Below are positions 11,019-20,273 of a stretch of DNA of 64,000 nucleotides, piece by piece. Below the pieces are notes generated by a model. It searched no databases. It was not told the DNA's origin and saw nothing but the letters and a program-made list of their open reading frames with translations. Source of the DNA: Rhodovulum steppense (GTDB lineage Bacteria > Pseudomonadota > Alphaproteobacteria > Rhodobacterales > Rhodobacteraceae). The position numbers were made by a program, and so were the translations under genes. The stretch is taken from assembly GCF_004339675.1 (NCBI RefSeq), contig NZ_SLVM01000003.1, positions 1 to 64,000 on the forward strand. The letters run 5' to 3'. The first letter of the stretch is position 1, and each line of letters starts with the position of its first letter.

Positions 11019-11941
11019 GCGCCCCTTCCCGTTGCCTGGGCGGACACGCCCTGCACCCGCCGCTCCAGCTCTCTATGCCTTATAGACACTTGCCATCCGG
11101 TTGCCGCAAGCCTCTTTGCCAGCGCTTCGGCCACCGCGACCGAGCGATGCTGCCCGCCGGTGCAGCCGAGCCCGATCGAGATATGGCTGCGTCCCTCCTC
11201 TCGATGTGCGGGCAGCACGAATCCGGCCAGTTCAGTCAGCCGCTCGACAAAGGGGGTATAGCGGGCATCCGTAGCGATATAGGCGCGCACCTCCGGGTCG
11301 CGGCCGTCGCGGGCACGCAACGCGGCCTCCCAGTACGGATTCTTCAGGAAGCGGCAGTCGAAGGTCATGTCGAGGCCATGCGGCATGCCCCGCTTGTAGG
11401 AAAAGGAATGCAGGGACACCGCAAGCGGTGCTGCGCCCCCCACGGCAAACCGTGCGGCCATCTCGGCGCGGAACTCGTGGATGGTCAGGTCCGAGGTGTC
11501 GATCAGGATCGTCGCGAGGTCGCGGATCGGCCCCAGCAGGTCAAGCTCGCGCGCGACACCCTCGGCGGGGCTTTCGGCGGGCGCCATCGGGTGACGGCGG
11601 CGCGTTTCGGAAAAGCGGCGCAGCAGCACGTCGGGGCGGCAGTCGAGATAGACCACATCCGCCTCTATCGCGGGCGCGGCCGCAAGATGGCCGATCAGGT
11701 CGGCCAACGCGCGCGCGGAAAAGTCGCGGGTCCGGATATCCACGCCCAGCGCCAGTGGCGGACGCGGCGGCTGCCCTTCCAGCAGCCGCGGGATCAGCGA
11801 GATAGGCAGGTTGTCGATCGCCTCGAAGCCCAGATCCTCGAGCACGTTCAGGGCCGTCGAACGGCCCGCGCCAGAGGCGCCGGTCACCAGCACGACGCGC
11901 TGCACGGCGGGGCCTTGGTCTTTCAGGAGGGCATCGGGCAT
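11015..11941 (-). CDS. rapZ: RapZ-type nucleotide-binding protein
   Basis: 308 residues. The N-terminal P-loop GASGAGRST is at 21-29 and the C-terminal domain, which in E. coli RapZ binds RNA and metabolite, holds GLGCTGGQHRSV near residues 264-275. In enterics RapZ controls GlmS through small RNAs and RNase E; its role in alphaproteobacteria is not settled. The ATG at 11941 shares its A with the TGA of hprK; a GTG one codon upstream also works. Position between hprK and the EIIA gene is the standard arrangement and links it to PTS signalling. Confidence 0.92.
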   Translation of the reverse strand: MPDALLKDQGPAVQRVVLVTGASGAGRSTALNVLEDLGFEAIDNLPISLIPRLLEGQPPRPPLALGVDIRTRDFSARALADLIGHLAAAPAIEADVVYLDCRPDVLLRRFSETRRRHPMAPAESPAEGVARELDLLGPIRDLATILIDTSDLTIHEFRAEMAARFAVGGAAPLAVSLHSFSYKRGMPHGLDMTFDCRFLKNPYWEAALRARDGRDPEVRAYIATDARYTPFVERLTELAGFVLPAHREEGRSHISIGLGCTGGQHRSVAVAEALAKRLAATGWQVSIRHRELERRVQGVSAQATGRGA

Positions 11942-12372
11942 CACTCGGCGCGGCCGTGGGTCAGGTGGATCAGGATCGCTGAAGCGAAATATGGCCGATC
12001 GACCCGGTGAAGCAAGGGCACGGGATGTTCAAGAAACCGCGTTTCGCGCCGGGTGGGCAGGCGCTCGGTCTCGGCCTGGTCCAGATCGACGGCCAGCGCG
12101 ACGGGGGCCGCGTCGCAGGGATCGGCGCGCAGCAGGCCGACGAAGCGCGCCTCGATCAGGCCGCGGATCGTCTCGGGCGCGGTCGCGATCAGGCCTTCGG
12201 GCACGGCGGTCAGGATCGTGCGGTCGTCTGCGACAAGGCGGGCGCCCAGCGCGATCATTTGCAGCGCCAGCGCCGACTTGCCCGCGCCCGAACGGCCGAG
12301 GATGAGCACCGCCCGCGCGCCGATGGCGACGCAGCTTGCATGCAGGGTGATCGTGGGCGGCGGGGTGTTCAT
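11941..12372 (-). CDS. hprK: HPr kinase/phosphorylase, short alphaproteobacterial form
   Basis: 143 residues, only the C-terminal catalytic domain of Gram-positive HprK; this short form is normal in alphaproteobacteria. The P-loop GRSGAGKS is at 26-33, and the HprK signature region appears as ETIRGLIEARFVGLL (about residues 67-81). It would phosphorylate Ser49 of the HPr encoded downstream and reverse that reaction. The gene starts 9 bases after the chvG stop, so two-component and PTS genes may be co-transcribed. Confidence 0.92.
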   Translation of the reverse strand: MNTPPPTITLHASCVAIGARAVLILGRSGAGKSALALQMIALGARLVADDRTILTAVPEGLIATAPETIRGLIEARFVGLLRADPCDAAPVALAVDLDQAETERLPTRRETRFLEHPVPLLHRVDRPYFASAILIHLTHGRAE

Positions 12373-12381
12373 CGTCGCCCC

Positions 12382-14085
12382 CTAGAGCGGCAGGCCAACG
12401 ACGAAGCGGGCGCCGAGCGGTTCCGAGGTGAGATCGGCGGCGGTGGGACGGATGTTCTCGGCCCAGATCACGCCGCCATGGGCCTCGACGATCTGCTTGG
12501 AAATCGCAAGGCCGAGGCCGGAATGATTGCCGAACTGACCCGCGGGCCGTTCGGAATAGAAGCGGTTGAAGATCTTGGCCAGCGCTTGGTCGGGGATGCC
12601 CGGTCCGGTATCCTCGACCACCACCAGCACACGGTTGTCGCGGGTGCGTGCCCAGACCCGCACCGCATCGCCCGCCTCGCAGAACGAGACCGCGTTCGTG
12701 ATGAGATTGACGAAGACCTGCGCCAGCCGCCCCTCAAGCCCGTTGATGGTGATCGTGTCGGTCGGCAGGTCGGCGATGAACTCGACCCCCTTCTCGCGTG
12801 CTTCCTTGCCCAGATGGCTGGTCAGCCGACGCAGCAGGCGCACAAGATCGAAGGTCTCCTCTTCCTCCTTGACGAGTTCGCTATCGAGCCGCGACGCGTT
12901 CGAGATGTCGCTGACCAACCGGTCGAGACGTCGCACGTCATGCTCGATCACGTCGAGTAGGCGGGCGCGCTGGTCGTCGCGCTTGGCCAGCCGCATCGTG
13001 CCTGTGGCCGAGCGCAGCGAGGCGAGCGGGTTCTTGATCTCGTGCGCGACATCGGCGGCGAACTGTTCGTTCGCGTCGATCCGGTCGTAAAGCGCGGTGA
13101 TCATGCCGCGCAGCGCGCCCGACAGGCGGCCGATCTCGTCGGGCCGGGCCGTCAGGTCGGGGATGCGCACGCGCCCTGGGTTCACCTTGCGGGCATTGCG
13201 GTCGCGCCCCATCTCGGCCGCGGCGGCAAGCTCGGCCAGCGGGTTGGCGATGGTCGAGGCCAGCACGAGGCTGAGGCCGATCGAGACCACGATGGCAATC
13301 ACGAAGACCTGCAGGACCTGCTCGCGCTCGATCCGCAGCAACCGGTCGATCTCGCCGGAGGCCGAGGTCAGGGCGACGACCCCGACGGTCAGATCGTCAT
13401 GGACGATCGGCATCGTGACGGTAAAGGTGGTGAGGCCGCGCTCGTCCATCCCGGTCTCGACCTGGGCGCCCGCCTCAAGGGTCCGGTCGACCTGGGAACG
13501 CAGCCGGTCCTGCGGATCGACAAGGCCCGGCGCGGTGCGATCCGACCCGGTGATGCGGGCCAACCCCTCCCAGACGATATTGAGGAAATCGGTCAGTCGG
13601 GTGATCGGCTGCTTGTCATCGTAAGGGGTTACCGGCCAGCCAGGGCTGAAGGCGCCCCGGGCATGGCCGAGGAAAGCGGCGGTCGCGTCGTAGACGAACA
13701 CGTCCGCGCCGGCTGCGAGGTCAAGTGCGGCAAGCGTCGCGGCAACGTCCACCCCGTCGCCCGAGACCAGGTCGACTGGCGCGCCGGGGGTCATCTGCAA
13801 CTCGAACACATCGGCCACCAATGCGGCCTCGGCGACCATGCCGCTTTCGCGCTGGCCAAGCAGGCTGTCACGGGCGGGATTGAGGTAGAGCACACCCGAG
13901 ACGAGGACTATCTGGGCGATCAGGTTGAACGCGATGATCTTGCGCGCCAGCGGCGAGCGTTTCAGCAGGACGAAGCCGCGGCCCTGGCGCCGGGCGCGGC
14001 CTGCACGCTCAGGCCCGACGCCTTGGACGTTCCATCGCTCGGCAAGCGCGACGTCTCCGTCGGAAGTTCGACTGGTGTCCCGCAA
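12382..14085 (-). CDS. chvG: Sensor histidine kinase ChvG
   Basis: 567 residues. Transmembrane helices at about 50-68 and 258-278 flank a periplasmic sensor domain; a HAMP-like segment precedes the HisKA dimerisation helix with phospho-acceptor His348 in AADVAHEIKNPLAS, followed by the HATPase domain (N box VFVNLITNAVSF, G boxes EDTGPGIPD and HSGLGLAISK). ChvG in related bacteria senses acidity or envelope stress and controls exopolysaccharide and carbon metabolism through ChvI. No ATG is available upstream of TM1; the first start is a TTG at 14085 with GGGGGCGG before it. It follows chvI by 29 bases and precedes hprK. Confidence 0.93.
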   Translation of the reverse strand: MRDTSRTSDGDVALAERWNVQGVGPERAGRARRQGRGFVLLKRSPLARKIIAFNLIAQIVLVSGVLYLNPARDSLLGQRESGMVAEAALVADVFELQMTPGAPVDLVSGDGVDVAATLAALDLAAGADVFVYDATAAFLGHARGAFSPGWPVTPYDDKQPITRLTDFLNIVWEGLARITGSDRTAPGLVDPQDRLRSQVDRTLEAGAQVETGMDERGLTTFTVTMPIVHDDLTVGVVALTSASGEIDRLLRIEREQVLQVFVIAIVVSIGLSLVLASTIANPLAELAAAAEMGRDRNARKVNPGRVRIPDLTARPDEIGRLSGALRGMITALYDRIDANEQFAADVAHEIKNPLASLRSATGTMRLAKRDDQRARLLDVIEHDVRRLDRLVSDISNASRLDSELVKEEEETFDLVRLLRRLTSHLGKEAREKGVEFIADLPTDTITINGLEGRLAQVFVNLITNAVSFCEAGDAVRVWARTRDNRVLVVVEDTGPGIPDQALAKIFNRFYSERPAGQFGNHSGLGLAISKQIVEAHGGVIWAENIRPTAADLTSEPLGARFVVGLPL

Positions 14086-14114
14086 GGCCGCCCCCGGGCT
14101 ATGGGTTTCTCAAG

Positions 14115-14816
14115 TCACTCTTCGTTGTAACGATAGCCGATGCCGTAAAGCGTTTCGATGGCCGAGAAATCCGGATCGCCCTGGCGCATCTTCTTGCGCA
14201 GCCGCTTGATGTGGCTGTCGATGGTCCGGTCATCGACATAGACCTGATCGTCATAGGCCACATCCATCAGCTGGTCGCGGCTCTTGACGAAACCGGGGCG
14301 CTGGGCGAGCGCCTGCAACAGCAGGAATTCGGTCACCGTCAGCGAGACGTTCTGACCCTTCCAGGTCACGGCATGGCGCAGCGGGTCCATGGTAAGCTTA
14401 CCGCGCACCAGCACCTTGTTCTCTTCGGGCGAGGGACCGGAATCCGAGGCGATCACCTCCTGGCGGCGCAGCAGCGCGCGGATCCGTTCGACCAGAAGGC
14501 GCTGGGAAAACGGCTTCTTCACATAGTCGTCGGCCCCCATCCGGAGGCCCAGAACCTCGTCGATCTCGTCATCCTTGGACGTCAGGAAGATCACAGGCAT
14601 GCTGGATTTCTGGCGGACGCGCTGCAACAGGTCCATCCCGTCCATGCGGGGCATCTTGATGTCGAACACCGCCATGTCGGGCAGGCGCTTGTTGAACGCG
14701 TCCAGCGCGGCCTGGCCGTCATTGTAGGTTTCCACCTCGAAGCCCTCGGCCTCAAGCGTCATGGAGACGGAGGTCAGGATGTTCCTGTCATCGTCAACGA
14801 GCGCAATCCTCGACAT
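14115..14816 (-). CDS. chvI: Response regulator ChvI
   Basis: 233 residues, OmpR/PhoB type. The receiver domain has the acidic pocket LVDDD (6-10), phospho-acceptor Asp52 in [10 protein letters not shown] and TSKDDE. The C-terminal winged helix ends with [20 protein letters not shown] and [10 protein letters not shown]. The ATG at 14816 is the family start; longer frames include non-coding sequence. First gene of the chvI-chvG-hprK-rapZ-EIIA-HPr run and divergent from pckA, a synteny also known in Rhizobiales, where ChvI and PckA are functionally linked. Confidence 0.95.
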   Translation of the reverse strand: MSRIALVDDDRNILTSVSMTLEAEGFEVETYNDGQAALDAFNKRLPDMAVFDIKMPRMDGMDLLQRVRQKSSMPVIFLTSKDDEIDEVLGLRMGADDYVKKPFSQRLLVERIRALLRRQEVIASDSGPSPEENKVLVRGKLTMDPLRHAVTWKGQNVSLTVTEFLLLQALAQRPGFVKSRDQLMDVAYDDQVYVDDRTIDSHIKRLRKKMRQGDPDFSAIETLYGIGYRYNEE

Positions 14817-15024
14817 GGGGTATTCCTTGTTCTTCTCAGGGTCAGATATGCCTGATTGTCGGCGCTGTTCTTTCCGGATCGGCGCCGCCGACCCGGTGGC
14901 TACCTCCGAATCACGGCGATCTCGTGGCACTACTGAACGCGGAAAACCCTGACAGAATGCTAATCCGTCCGATCCTGCCCCGATCCTGCCGCGCATTCCG
15001 GGGACAATCCGGGCGGCGCGCAGG

Positions 15025-15070
15025 ATGATTGCGCTAACGACGCGCTCAATGTCATATGATTGCGCTAACG
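15025..15070 (+). repeat. Tandem 15-bp operator-like repeats upstream of pckA
   Basis: ATGATTGCGCTAACG occurs identically at 15025-15039 and 15056-15070, start-to-start distance 31 bases (about three helical turns). The second copy ends 15 bases before the -35 box of the pckA promoter. TGCGCTAACG resembles a LacI-family half site, so a PckR-like regulator or ChvI are both candidates. The repeat is seen directly; the regulator is inferred. Confidence 0.65.
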
Positions 15071-15085
15071 TCCTTTCCCCGCCTG

Positions 15086-15113
15086 TTGCTTCATGGAAAC
15101 GTCATGATATAGC
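15086..15113 (+). promoter_or_regulatory. Candidate pckA promoter
   Basis: TTGCTT (15086-15091), 16-base spacer, TATAGC (15108-15113). A start near 15120 would give a leader of about 30 bases ahead of the ATG at 15152. Confidence 0.5.
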
Positions 15114-15151
15114 CGCGCCACCGACCAACGCGGCGTCATGGAGTGTGCGAG

Positions 15152-16750
15152 ATGGAAATCGGACGGGTGAACCCGGCTCATCGCCTTGAGGATCAAGGCA
15201 TCACCGGGCTCGGCAAGGTGCATTACAACCTGCTGGAACCGGCGCTTGTCGAAGCGGCACTGACCCGCGGCGAGGGGCATCTGGGCCAGGGCGGCGCCTT
15301 CCTCGTGACCACCGGCGAACATACCGGCCGCTCGCCCAAGGACAAGCATGTGGTCCGCACCGCGGATGTCGAGGATACGATCTGGTGGGACAACAACCGG
15401 CCCATGGAACCCGAGGCCTTCGACCGCCTGCATGCCGACATGCTGGCGCATCTGAAGGGCCGCGAGGTCTTCGTCGAGGACCTTTATGCCGGCGCCGACC
15501 CCGCCCACCGGCTCGACGTGCGCGTGATCACCGAGATGGCCTGGCACGGTCTGTTCTCGCGCCACCTGCTGCGCCGCCCCGCGCTCGAGGAACTCGACAG
15601 CTTCGTGCCCGAGTTCACCATCGTCAACTGCCCCTCCTTCAAGGCCGACCCCGAACACCATGGCTGCCGCACCCGGACCGTGGTCGCGATGAACTTTGCC
15701 AAGAAGTTGATCCTGATCGCCGACACCGAATATGCGGGTGAAATCAAGAAGTCGGTCTTCACGCTGCTGAACTACATCCTGCCCGCCAGGGGCATCATGC
15801 CGATGCATTGCTCGGCCAACCACGCCACCGGCAACCCGGTCGATACCGCGGTGTTCTTCGGGCTGTCGGGCACCGGCAAGACCACGCTTTCGGCCGACCC
15901 CTCGCGCACGCTGATCGGCGATGACGAGCATGGCTGGTCGGACAAGGGCACCTTCAATTTCGAGGGCGGCTGCTATGCCAAGACCATCAGCCTGAGCGCC
16001 GAGGCCGAGCCCGAGATCTTCGCCACCACGACCAAGTTCGCGACCGTGATCGAGAACATGGTCTTCGATCCGCACACGCTGGCGCTGGATTACGAGGATG
16101 ACAGCCTGACGGCGAACATGCGCTGCGCCTACCCGCTGCACTACATCTCGAACGCGTCCGACACGGCGCTGGGCGGGCATCCCAAGAACATCATCATGCT
16201 GACCTGCGACGCCTTCGGGGTGCTGCCGCCGATCGCCCGGCTGACCCCGGCGCAGGCGATGTATCACTTCCTGTCGGGCTTCACCTCGAAAGTGGCGGGG
16301 ACCGAAAAGGGCGTGACCGAGCCCGAGCCCACCTTCTCGACCTGCTTCGGCGCGCCTTTCATGCCGCGTCGGCCAGAGGTTTACGGCCAGCTTCTGCGCG
16401 AGAAGATCGCGACCCATGGCGCGACCTGCTGGCTGGTGAATACCGGCTGGACCGGCGGCGCCTATGGCACCGGCTCGCGCATGCCGATCAAGGCGACGCG
16501 CGCCCTGCTGGCCGCCGCGCTGGACGGCACGCTCAACGATGCCGAGTTCCGCAAGGATCCGAATTTCGGCTTCGAGGTCCCGCTGTCGGTGCCGGGCGTG
16601 GACGACGCGCTTCTGGACCCGCGCCGCACCTGGGCCGATGGCGCGGCCTATGATGCGCAGGCACGGAAACTGGTGGGCATGTTCTCGGAAAACTTCGCCA
16701 AGTACCTGCCCTTCATCGACCAGGACGTGAAGGAAGCCGCGATCGGCTGA
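15152..16750 (+). CDS. pckA: Phosphoenolpyruvate carboxykinase (ATP)
   Basis: 532 residues. It converts oxaloacetate and ATP to phosphoenolpyruvate, CO2 and ADP, the entry to gluconeogenesis during growth on acids. The kinase P-loop GLSGTGKTT is at 237-245, preceded by the substrate-site region [10 protein letters not shown] and [15 protein letters not shown] near the C-terminus is also conserved. The ATG at 15152 has GGAG eight bases upstream; a GTG three codons earlier is possible. It ends in a strong terminator. Divergent from chvI. Confidence 0.97.
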   Translation: MEIGRVNPAHRLEDQGITGLGKVHYNLLEPALVEAALTRGEGHLGQGGAFLVTTGEHTGRSPKDKHVVRTADVEDTIWWDNNRPMEPEAFDRLHADMLAHLKGREVFVEDLYAGADPAHRLDVRVITEMAWHGLFSRHLLRRPALEELDSFVPEFTIVNCPSFKADPEHHGCRTRTVVAMNFAKKLILIADTEYAGEIKKSVFTLLNYILPARGIMPMHCSANHATGNPVDTAVFFGLSGTGKTTLSADPSRTLIGDDEHGWSDKGTFNFEGGCYAKTISLSAEAEPEIFATTTKFATVIENMVFDPHTLALDYEDDSLTANMRCAYPLHYISNASDTALGGHPKNIIMLTCDAFGVLPPIARLTPAQAMYHFLSGFTSKVAGTEKGVTEPEPTFSTCFGAPFMPRRPEVYGQLLREKIATHGATCWLVNTGWTGGAYGTGSRMPIKATRALLAAALDGTLNDAEFRKDPNFGFEVPLSVPGVDDALLDPRRTWADGAAYDAQARKLVGMFSENFAKYLPFIDQDVKEAAIG

Positions 16751-16775
16751 TCCCGGTTCCGCCGTGGAAGCACAT

Positions 16776-16803
16776 GGCCCGGTCCCCGCGACCGGGCCTT
16801 TTT
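16776..16803 (+). terminator. Rho-independent terminator of pckA
   Basis: GGCCCGGTC (16776-16784) and GACCGGGCC (16790-16798) form a perfect 9-bp stem with a 5-base loop, followed by TTTTT. Confidence 0.93.
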
Positions 16804-16816
16804 CCTGCGCCCTGCG

Positions 16817-17578
16817 TCAGCCCATCAGCCCCTTGCGGATCAGGTTCAGCGCCGCGACCGTCAGCACCACCAGCGTCGCCTTGCGGAACTTGTCGGGGTT
16901 CAGCCGGTCCTGCAACCGGAACCCCAGCATCGTGCCCAGCATCGCCGGAACCACCAGCGCGGCCGAGAAGGGCAAGGTCGTGCCGTTCAGCACGCCCGAG
17001 CCCAGATGCGCGGCCAGAAGCATCGCCGCGCCCAGCAGATAGACCACCCCCTGCACGCGCACCATCTCGGCCTTGGCGGTGTCGAAGCTCAGCAGATAGG
17101 CGATCACCGGCGGCCCCCAGACCCCCGAAATCCCGCCGAAGAACCCCCCGGCCAGCCCCGTCATCACCTCGGCCCGCGCCCGGTGGCGGGCGGACAGGAT
17201 CAGCTGTCGGCCAAGCAGCTGCGAGATCGTGAAGGCCGCAATCGGCACGCCCAGCAGCAGAAGCATCGCCCGGGCGGGGATCACGTTGACCAGGGGCGCG
17301 CTGGCCGCGATCGCAAGCACCACGCAGCCGATCAGCAGTCGGTATTGCACGACCGACGCCCATGCCGCCCGCGCCCCCTGCCGGAACGCCTGCGCCACAT
17401 TCGTCACAAGGGTCGAAAGGATCAGCCCCGCCAGCGCCAGCTCGGTGGACAGAAAGCTCGACAGCCCCGAGATCAGGATCAGCGGCATGGCAAAGCCCAC
17501 CGCCCCCTTGACCAGCCCCGCAAAGAGCGCGACGCCGAAAGCGGCGGCGAAAAGATGGGGATCTAGACCGAAGACCAT
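16817..17578 (-). CDS. TauE/SafE family sulfite exporter-like membrane protein
   Basis: 253 residues, mostly hydrophobic, with about eight membrane segments. The internal duplication typical of TauE/SafE is visible: GLVKGAVGFAMPLILISGL near residues 21-39 and GGFFGGISGVWGPPVIAYLL in the second half. These transporters export sulfite, sulfoacetate or other organic anions; the substrate here is unknown. It is convergent with pckA and monocistronic. Confidence 0.88.
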   Translation of the reverse strand: MVFGLDPHLFAAAFGVALFAGLVKGAVGFAMPLILISGLSSFLSTELALAGLILSTLVTNVAQAFRQGARAAWASVVQYRLLIGCVVLAIAASAPLVNVIPARAMLLLLGVPIAAFTISQLLGRQLILSARHRARAEVMTGLAGGFFGGISGVWGPPVIAYLLSFDTAKAEMVRVQGVVYLLGAAMLLAAHLGSGVLNGTTLPFSAALVVPAMLGTMLGFRLQDRLNPDKFRKATLVVLTVAALNLIRKGLMG

Positions 17579-17686
17579 GGCATTTCCCTGCCTGTTGTCC
17601 GGCCTATAACGTGGATCGCGGGGCGCTGCAGCGGCAAAATCCGGCAGACATTATCCTTCACCAGACCCATGGAAATTGAATTTTTG

Positions 17687-17715
17687 TTGCGCTGCACCTG
17701 CGAAGGCCCTATGTC
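17687..17715 (+). promoter_or_regulatory. Candidate promoter of the methylsuccinyl-CoA dehydrogenase gene
   Basis: TTGCGC (17687-17692), 17-base spacer, TATGTC (17710-17715), 30 bases before the ATG. The spacing is ideal but the hexamers are only moderate. Confidence 0.4.
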
Positions 17716-17744
17716 ACCCCAAGCCCGATTGAAGGAGACGATTC

Positions 17745-19430
17745 ATGCCCCATGACGGACAGGACATGCCCATGTCGGACAGCGCCATCCTTGCCGATCT
17801 GACGATCCTGACCCGCGCAGCGCTTGCCTCGGTCGAGGCGGTGACAGAGGCCGCGCGCGCCGCGCTGTTGCCCCGCGTCACCGAAGGCGACCGCATCTCG
17901 GGCAGCCTGGTCGAGACGCATCAGCACGCCGCCCATGGTCTTGCCTGGCTTGCGACCTACGAACAGGCGCTGAAGCAGATGCAGGGCTGGGCCGAGCGGC
18001 TGGCCGAGCAGGGCCGGTTCGGCGAGGTCGAGCAACTGATCCTTCAGATCGCCTTTGGCGAATACCTCGCCCAGATCGCCGGCGGCATCCCGATGAGCCA
18101 GGGCGAGATCGTGCGTCTGGGCGATATCGGCGTATCGGCCGAGGATCGCCATGCCTTCCACACGCCCGAGGTGACGGCGCTGATCGAGGGCGCCAACAGC
18201 CCCGCTGCCCGCGCACGGCTGGTCGTGCTGATGCAGGAACAGGCGGCGAATGTGACCGTGGGGGCCACCGGCCTCGACGAGGAACTGGAAATGATCCGCG
18301 AACAGTTCCGCCGCTTTGCCGTCGACCGGGTGGAACCCTTCGCCCATGAATGGCACCTCAAGGACGAGCTGATCCCGATGGAGATCATCGAGGAGATGGC
18401 CGAACTGGGCGTGTTCGGGCTGACCATCCCCGAGGAATTCGGCGGTCTTGGCCTGTCCAAGGCGTCGATGTGCGTCGTCTCCGAGGAACTCTCGCGCGGC
18501 TATATCGGCGTCGGCTCGCTGGGCACCCGTTCGGAAATCGCGGCCGAACTGATCCTGTGCGGCGGCACCGAGGAACAGAAACAGCACTGGCTGCCGAAAC
18601 TCGCCAGCGCCGAGATCCTGCCCACCGCCGTCTTCACCGAACCCAATACCGGCTCGGATCTTGGCTCCCTGCGCACCCGCGCGGTCAAGGTGGGCGAGGA
18701 TTACGAGATCACCGGCAACAAGACCTGGATCACGCATGCCGCGCGCACCCATGTGATGACGCTTCTGGCCCGCACCGACCCGGCGACCAGCGACTATCGC
18801 GGCTTGTCGATGTTCCTGGCCGAAAAGACCCCGGGCACCGACGAAGCCCCCTTCCCGACCGAGGGCATGACCGGCGGCGAGATCGAGGTGCTGGGCTATC
18901 GCGGCATGAAGGAATACGAGCTCGGCTTCGACCGCTTCAAGGTCAAGGGCGAGAACCTTCTGGGCGGGGTCGAGGGACAGGGCTTCAAGCAGCTGATGCA
19001 GACCTTCGAATCGGCCCGCATCCAGACCGCCGCCCGCGCCATCGGCGTCGCGCAATCGGCGCTGGATGTCTCGATGCGCTATGCCCAGGACCGCAAGCAG
19101 TTCGGCAAGGCGCTGATCGCTTTCCCGCGGGTGTCCGACAAGCTGGCCATGATGGCGGTCGAGATCATGGTGGCCCGCCAGCTGACCTATTTCGCGGCCT
19201 GGGAAAAGGACCACGACCAGCGCTGCGATCTCGAGGCCGGGATGGCGAAGCTGCTGGGCGCCCGCGTGGCCTGGGCCTGTGCCGATAACGGCTTGCAGAT
19301 CCATGGCGGCAACGGCTTCGCGCTGGAATACACGATCAGCCGCATCCTGTGCGACGCGCGCATCCTGAACATCTTCGAGGGGGCCGCCGAGATCCAGGCA
19401 CAGGTGATCGCGCGCCGCCTGCTGGGCTGA
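17745..19430 (+). CDS. mcd: (2S)-methylsuccinyl-CoA dehydrogenase
   Basis: 561 residues, clearly longer than a normal acyl-CoA dehydrogenase (about 380). The N-terminal extension of about 170 residues is the distinguishing mark of Mcd, which oxidises (2S)-methylsuccinyl-CoA to mesaconyl-CoA in the ethylmalonyl-CoA pathway. The ACAD core has TAVFTEPNTGSDLGSLRT, GNKTWITHA, RKQFGKALIAF and the C-terminal IFEGAAEIQAQVIARRLLG. AAGGAG lies 7 bases before the ATG at 17745. Electrons go to ETF, encoded at 5.7-7.4 kb. AidB-like ACADs are also long, but their extension is C-terminal, so I favour Mcd. Confidence 0.9.
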   Translation: MPHDGQDMPMSDSAILADLTILTRAALASVEAVTEAARAALLPRVTEGDRISGSLVETHQHAAHGLAWLATYEQALKQMQGWAERLAEQGRFGEVEQLILQIAFGEYLAQIAGGIPMSQGEIVRLGDIGVSAEDRHAFHTPEVTALIEGANSPAARARLVVLMQEQAANVTVGATGLDEELEMIREQFRRFAVDRVEPFAHEWHLKDELIPMEIIEEMAELGVFGLTIPEEFGGLGLSKASMCVVSEELSRGYIGVGSLGTRSEIAAELILCGGTEEQKQHWLPKLASAEILPTAVFTEPNTGSDLGSLRTRAVKVGEDYEITGNKTWITHAARTHVMTLLARTDPATSDYRGLSMFLAEKTPGTDEAPFPTEGMTGGEIEVLGYRGMKEYELGFDRFKVKGENLLGGVEGQGFKQLMQTFESARIQTAARAIGVAQSALDVSMRYAQDRKQFGKALIAFPRVSDKLAMMAVEIMVARQLTYFAAWEKDHDQRCDLEAGMAKLLGARVAWACADNGLQIHGGNGFALEYTISRILCDARILNIFEGAAEIQAQVIARRLLG

Positions 19431-19452
19431 CGCCCCGCCGCAACAAGGGACC

Positions 19453-19485
19453 GGTCCCGGCCACAGCGCCGGGGCCTTTTCTTTT
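19453..19485 (+). terminator. Rho-independent terminator after mcd
   Basis: GGTCCCGGC (19453-19461) pairs with GCCGGGGCC (19468-19476), with one G-T pair and a 6-base loop, followed by TTTTCTTTT. Confidence 0.85.
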
Positions 19486-19489
19486 GGAG

Positions 19490-20218
19490 CTATACCTCCC
19501 GGCCCAGCATCCCGACCAGCCGCGCCCGGGCGCCGGGCAGAGGCTTGTCGCCCATCGCGGGCGCCAGCCATTTCTCCAGGAAATGCCCGGTCAGGCGCAG
19601 GCCCTCGGCAATCTCATGCGCCCGCACCGGACCCTGCCCCAACAGGCAGGGCGGCAGCGGCAGCAGACGATCCGCCCATTCGCCCGCCCCCGTGGCACTG
19701 ACCGCGCGGCCCGTTTTCGGCGAGACATGAACCAGATCGTCGCGATCGCCCGTGACCGCGCAGCGCGTGAGATCCAGCCCGAAGCCCATCTCGTCCAGCA
19801 GCGCAAGTTCCCAGCGCAGATAGGCAAGCGGCCAGGCATCGGCATGGCCAAGCAGGTCCAGCAACGTCACCGAGCGGGCGTAAAGCCCGGGATGCGGCGC
19901 CCGTTCGGGCAGGGCAAAGGACAACAGCGCGGTGATCGCGTTCAGCCCCGCCAGCGCGCGCGCATCCCCCATCACATGCGCCGCACGGCTGCGGACCGGC
20001 TCGACGGTGAAGGCGCCGATATGATCCTCAAGCCGCGCCTTCCAGTTCACGGACAGTTGCGTGCCGGGCTGCAACACGGGCGCCAGCCGCCGCCCCGCAC
20101 CGCCCCGCACCACGCCCAGATGGCGGCCATGCCGGGCGGTGAACAGCTCGACGATGGCTGCGCTTTCGCCATGGGGCCGTACCCCCAGCACCGCGCCCTC
20201 GTCCTGCCACTCGATCAT
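19490..20218 (-). CDS. recO: DNA repair protein RecO
   Basis: 242 residues, normal for RecO, which with RecF and RecR loads RecA on gapped DNA. The N-terminal OB-fold starts [20 protein letters not shown], and the helical C-terminal domain contains [20 protein letters not shown] (about 133-152). Only one cysteine of the usual zinc cluster is obvious in this part, as in many alphaproteobacterial RecO proteins. It is convergent with mcd and downstream of the DUF1491 gene; era-recO linkage is common. A copy of the AAGAAGAAG motif lies just ahead of the gene. Confidence 0.92.
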   Translation of the reverse strand: MIEWQDEGAVLGVRPHGESAAIVELFTARHGRHLGVVRGGAGRRLAPVLQPGTQLSVNWKARLEDHIGAFTVEPVRSRAAHVMGDARALAGLNAITALLSFALPERAPHPGLYARSVTLLDLLGHADAWPLAYLRWELALLDEMGFGLDLTRCAVTGDRDDLVHVSPKTGRAVSATGAGEWADRLLPLPPCLLGQGPVRAHEIAEGLRLTGHFLEKWLAPAMGDKPLPGARARLVGMLGREV

Positions 20219-20235
20219 CCGCGCGCGCCCTTCCC

Positions 20236-20258
20236 CTTCTTCTTGGAAAAAAATACCC
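20236..20258 (-). repeat. AAGAAGAAG motif, copy 2
   Basis: On the minus strand: GGGTATTTTTTTCC then AAGAAGAAG. It starts 15 bases after the stop of the DUF1491 gene and ends about 18 bases before the recO start. See copies at 9326 and 34071. Confidence 0.65.
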
Positions 20259-20273
20259 AGATCCCGCGGCCCG

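Larger units (their letters stand above)
14817..15151. other. chvI-pckA divergent intergenic region
   Basis: 335 bases with no gene. The chvI side holds its leader with AAGGA before the ATG. The pckA side holds two 15-bp direct repeats (15025-15070) and a sigma-70-like promoter (15086-15113), listed separately. I see no RNA gene here. Confidence 0.8.

Noticed and set aside
14817-14840. GGGTATTCC near the chvI start as a fourth motif copy
   Set aside because: Only the first six bases match and AAGAAGAAG is absent; the sequence is the chvI ribosome-site region.
17680-17744. ScfR/RamB-like operator upstream of mcd
   Set aside because: TTGCG and TGCGAA are not true inverted or direct repeats of each other; too weak to call.
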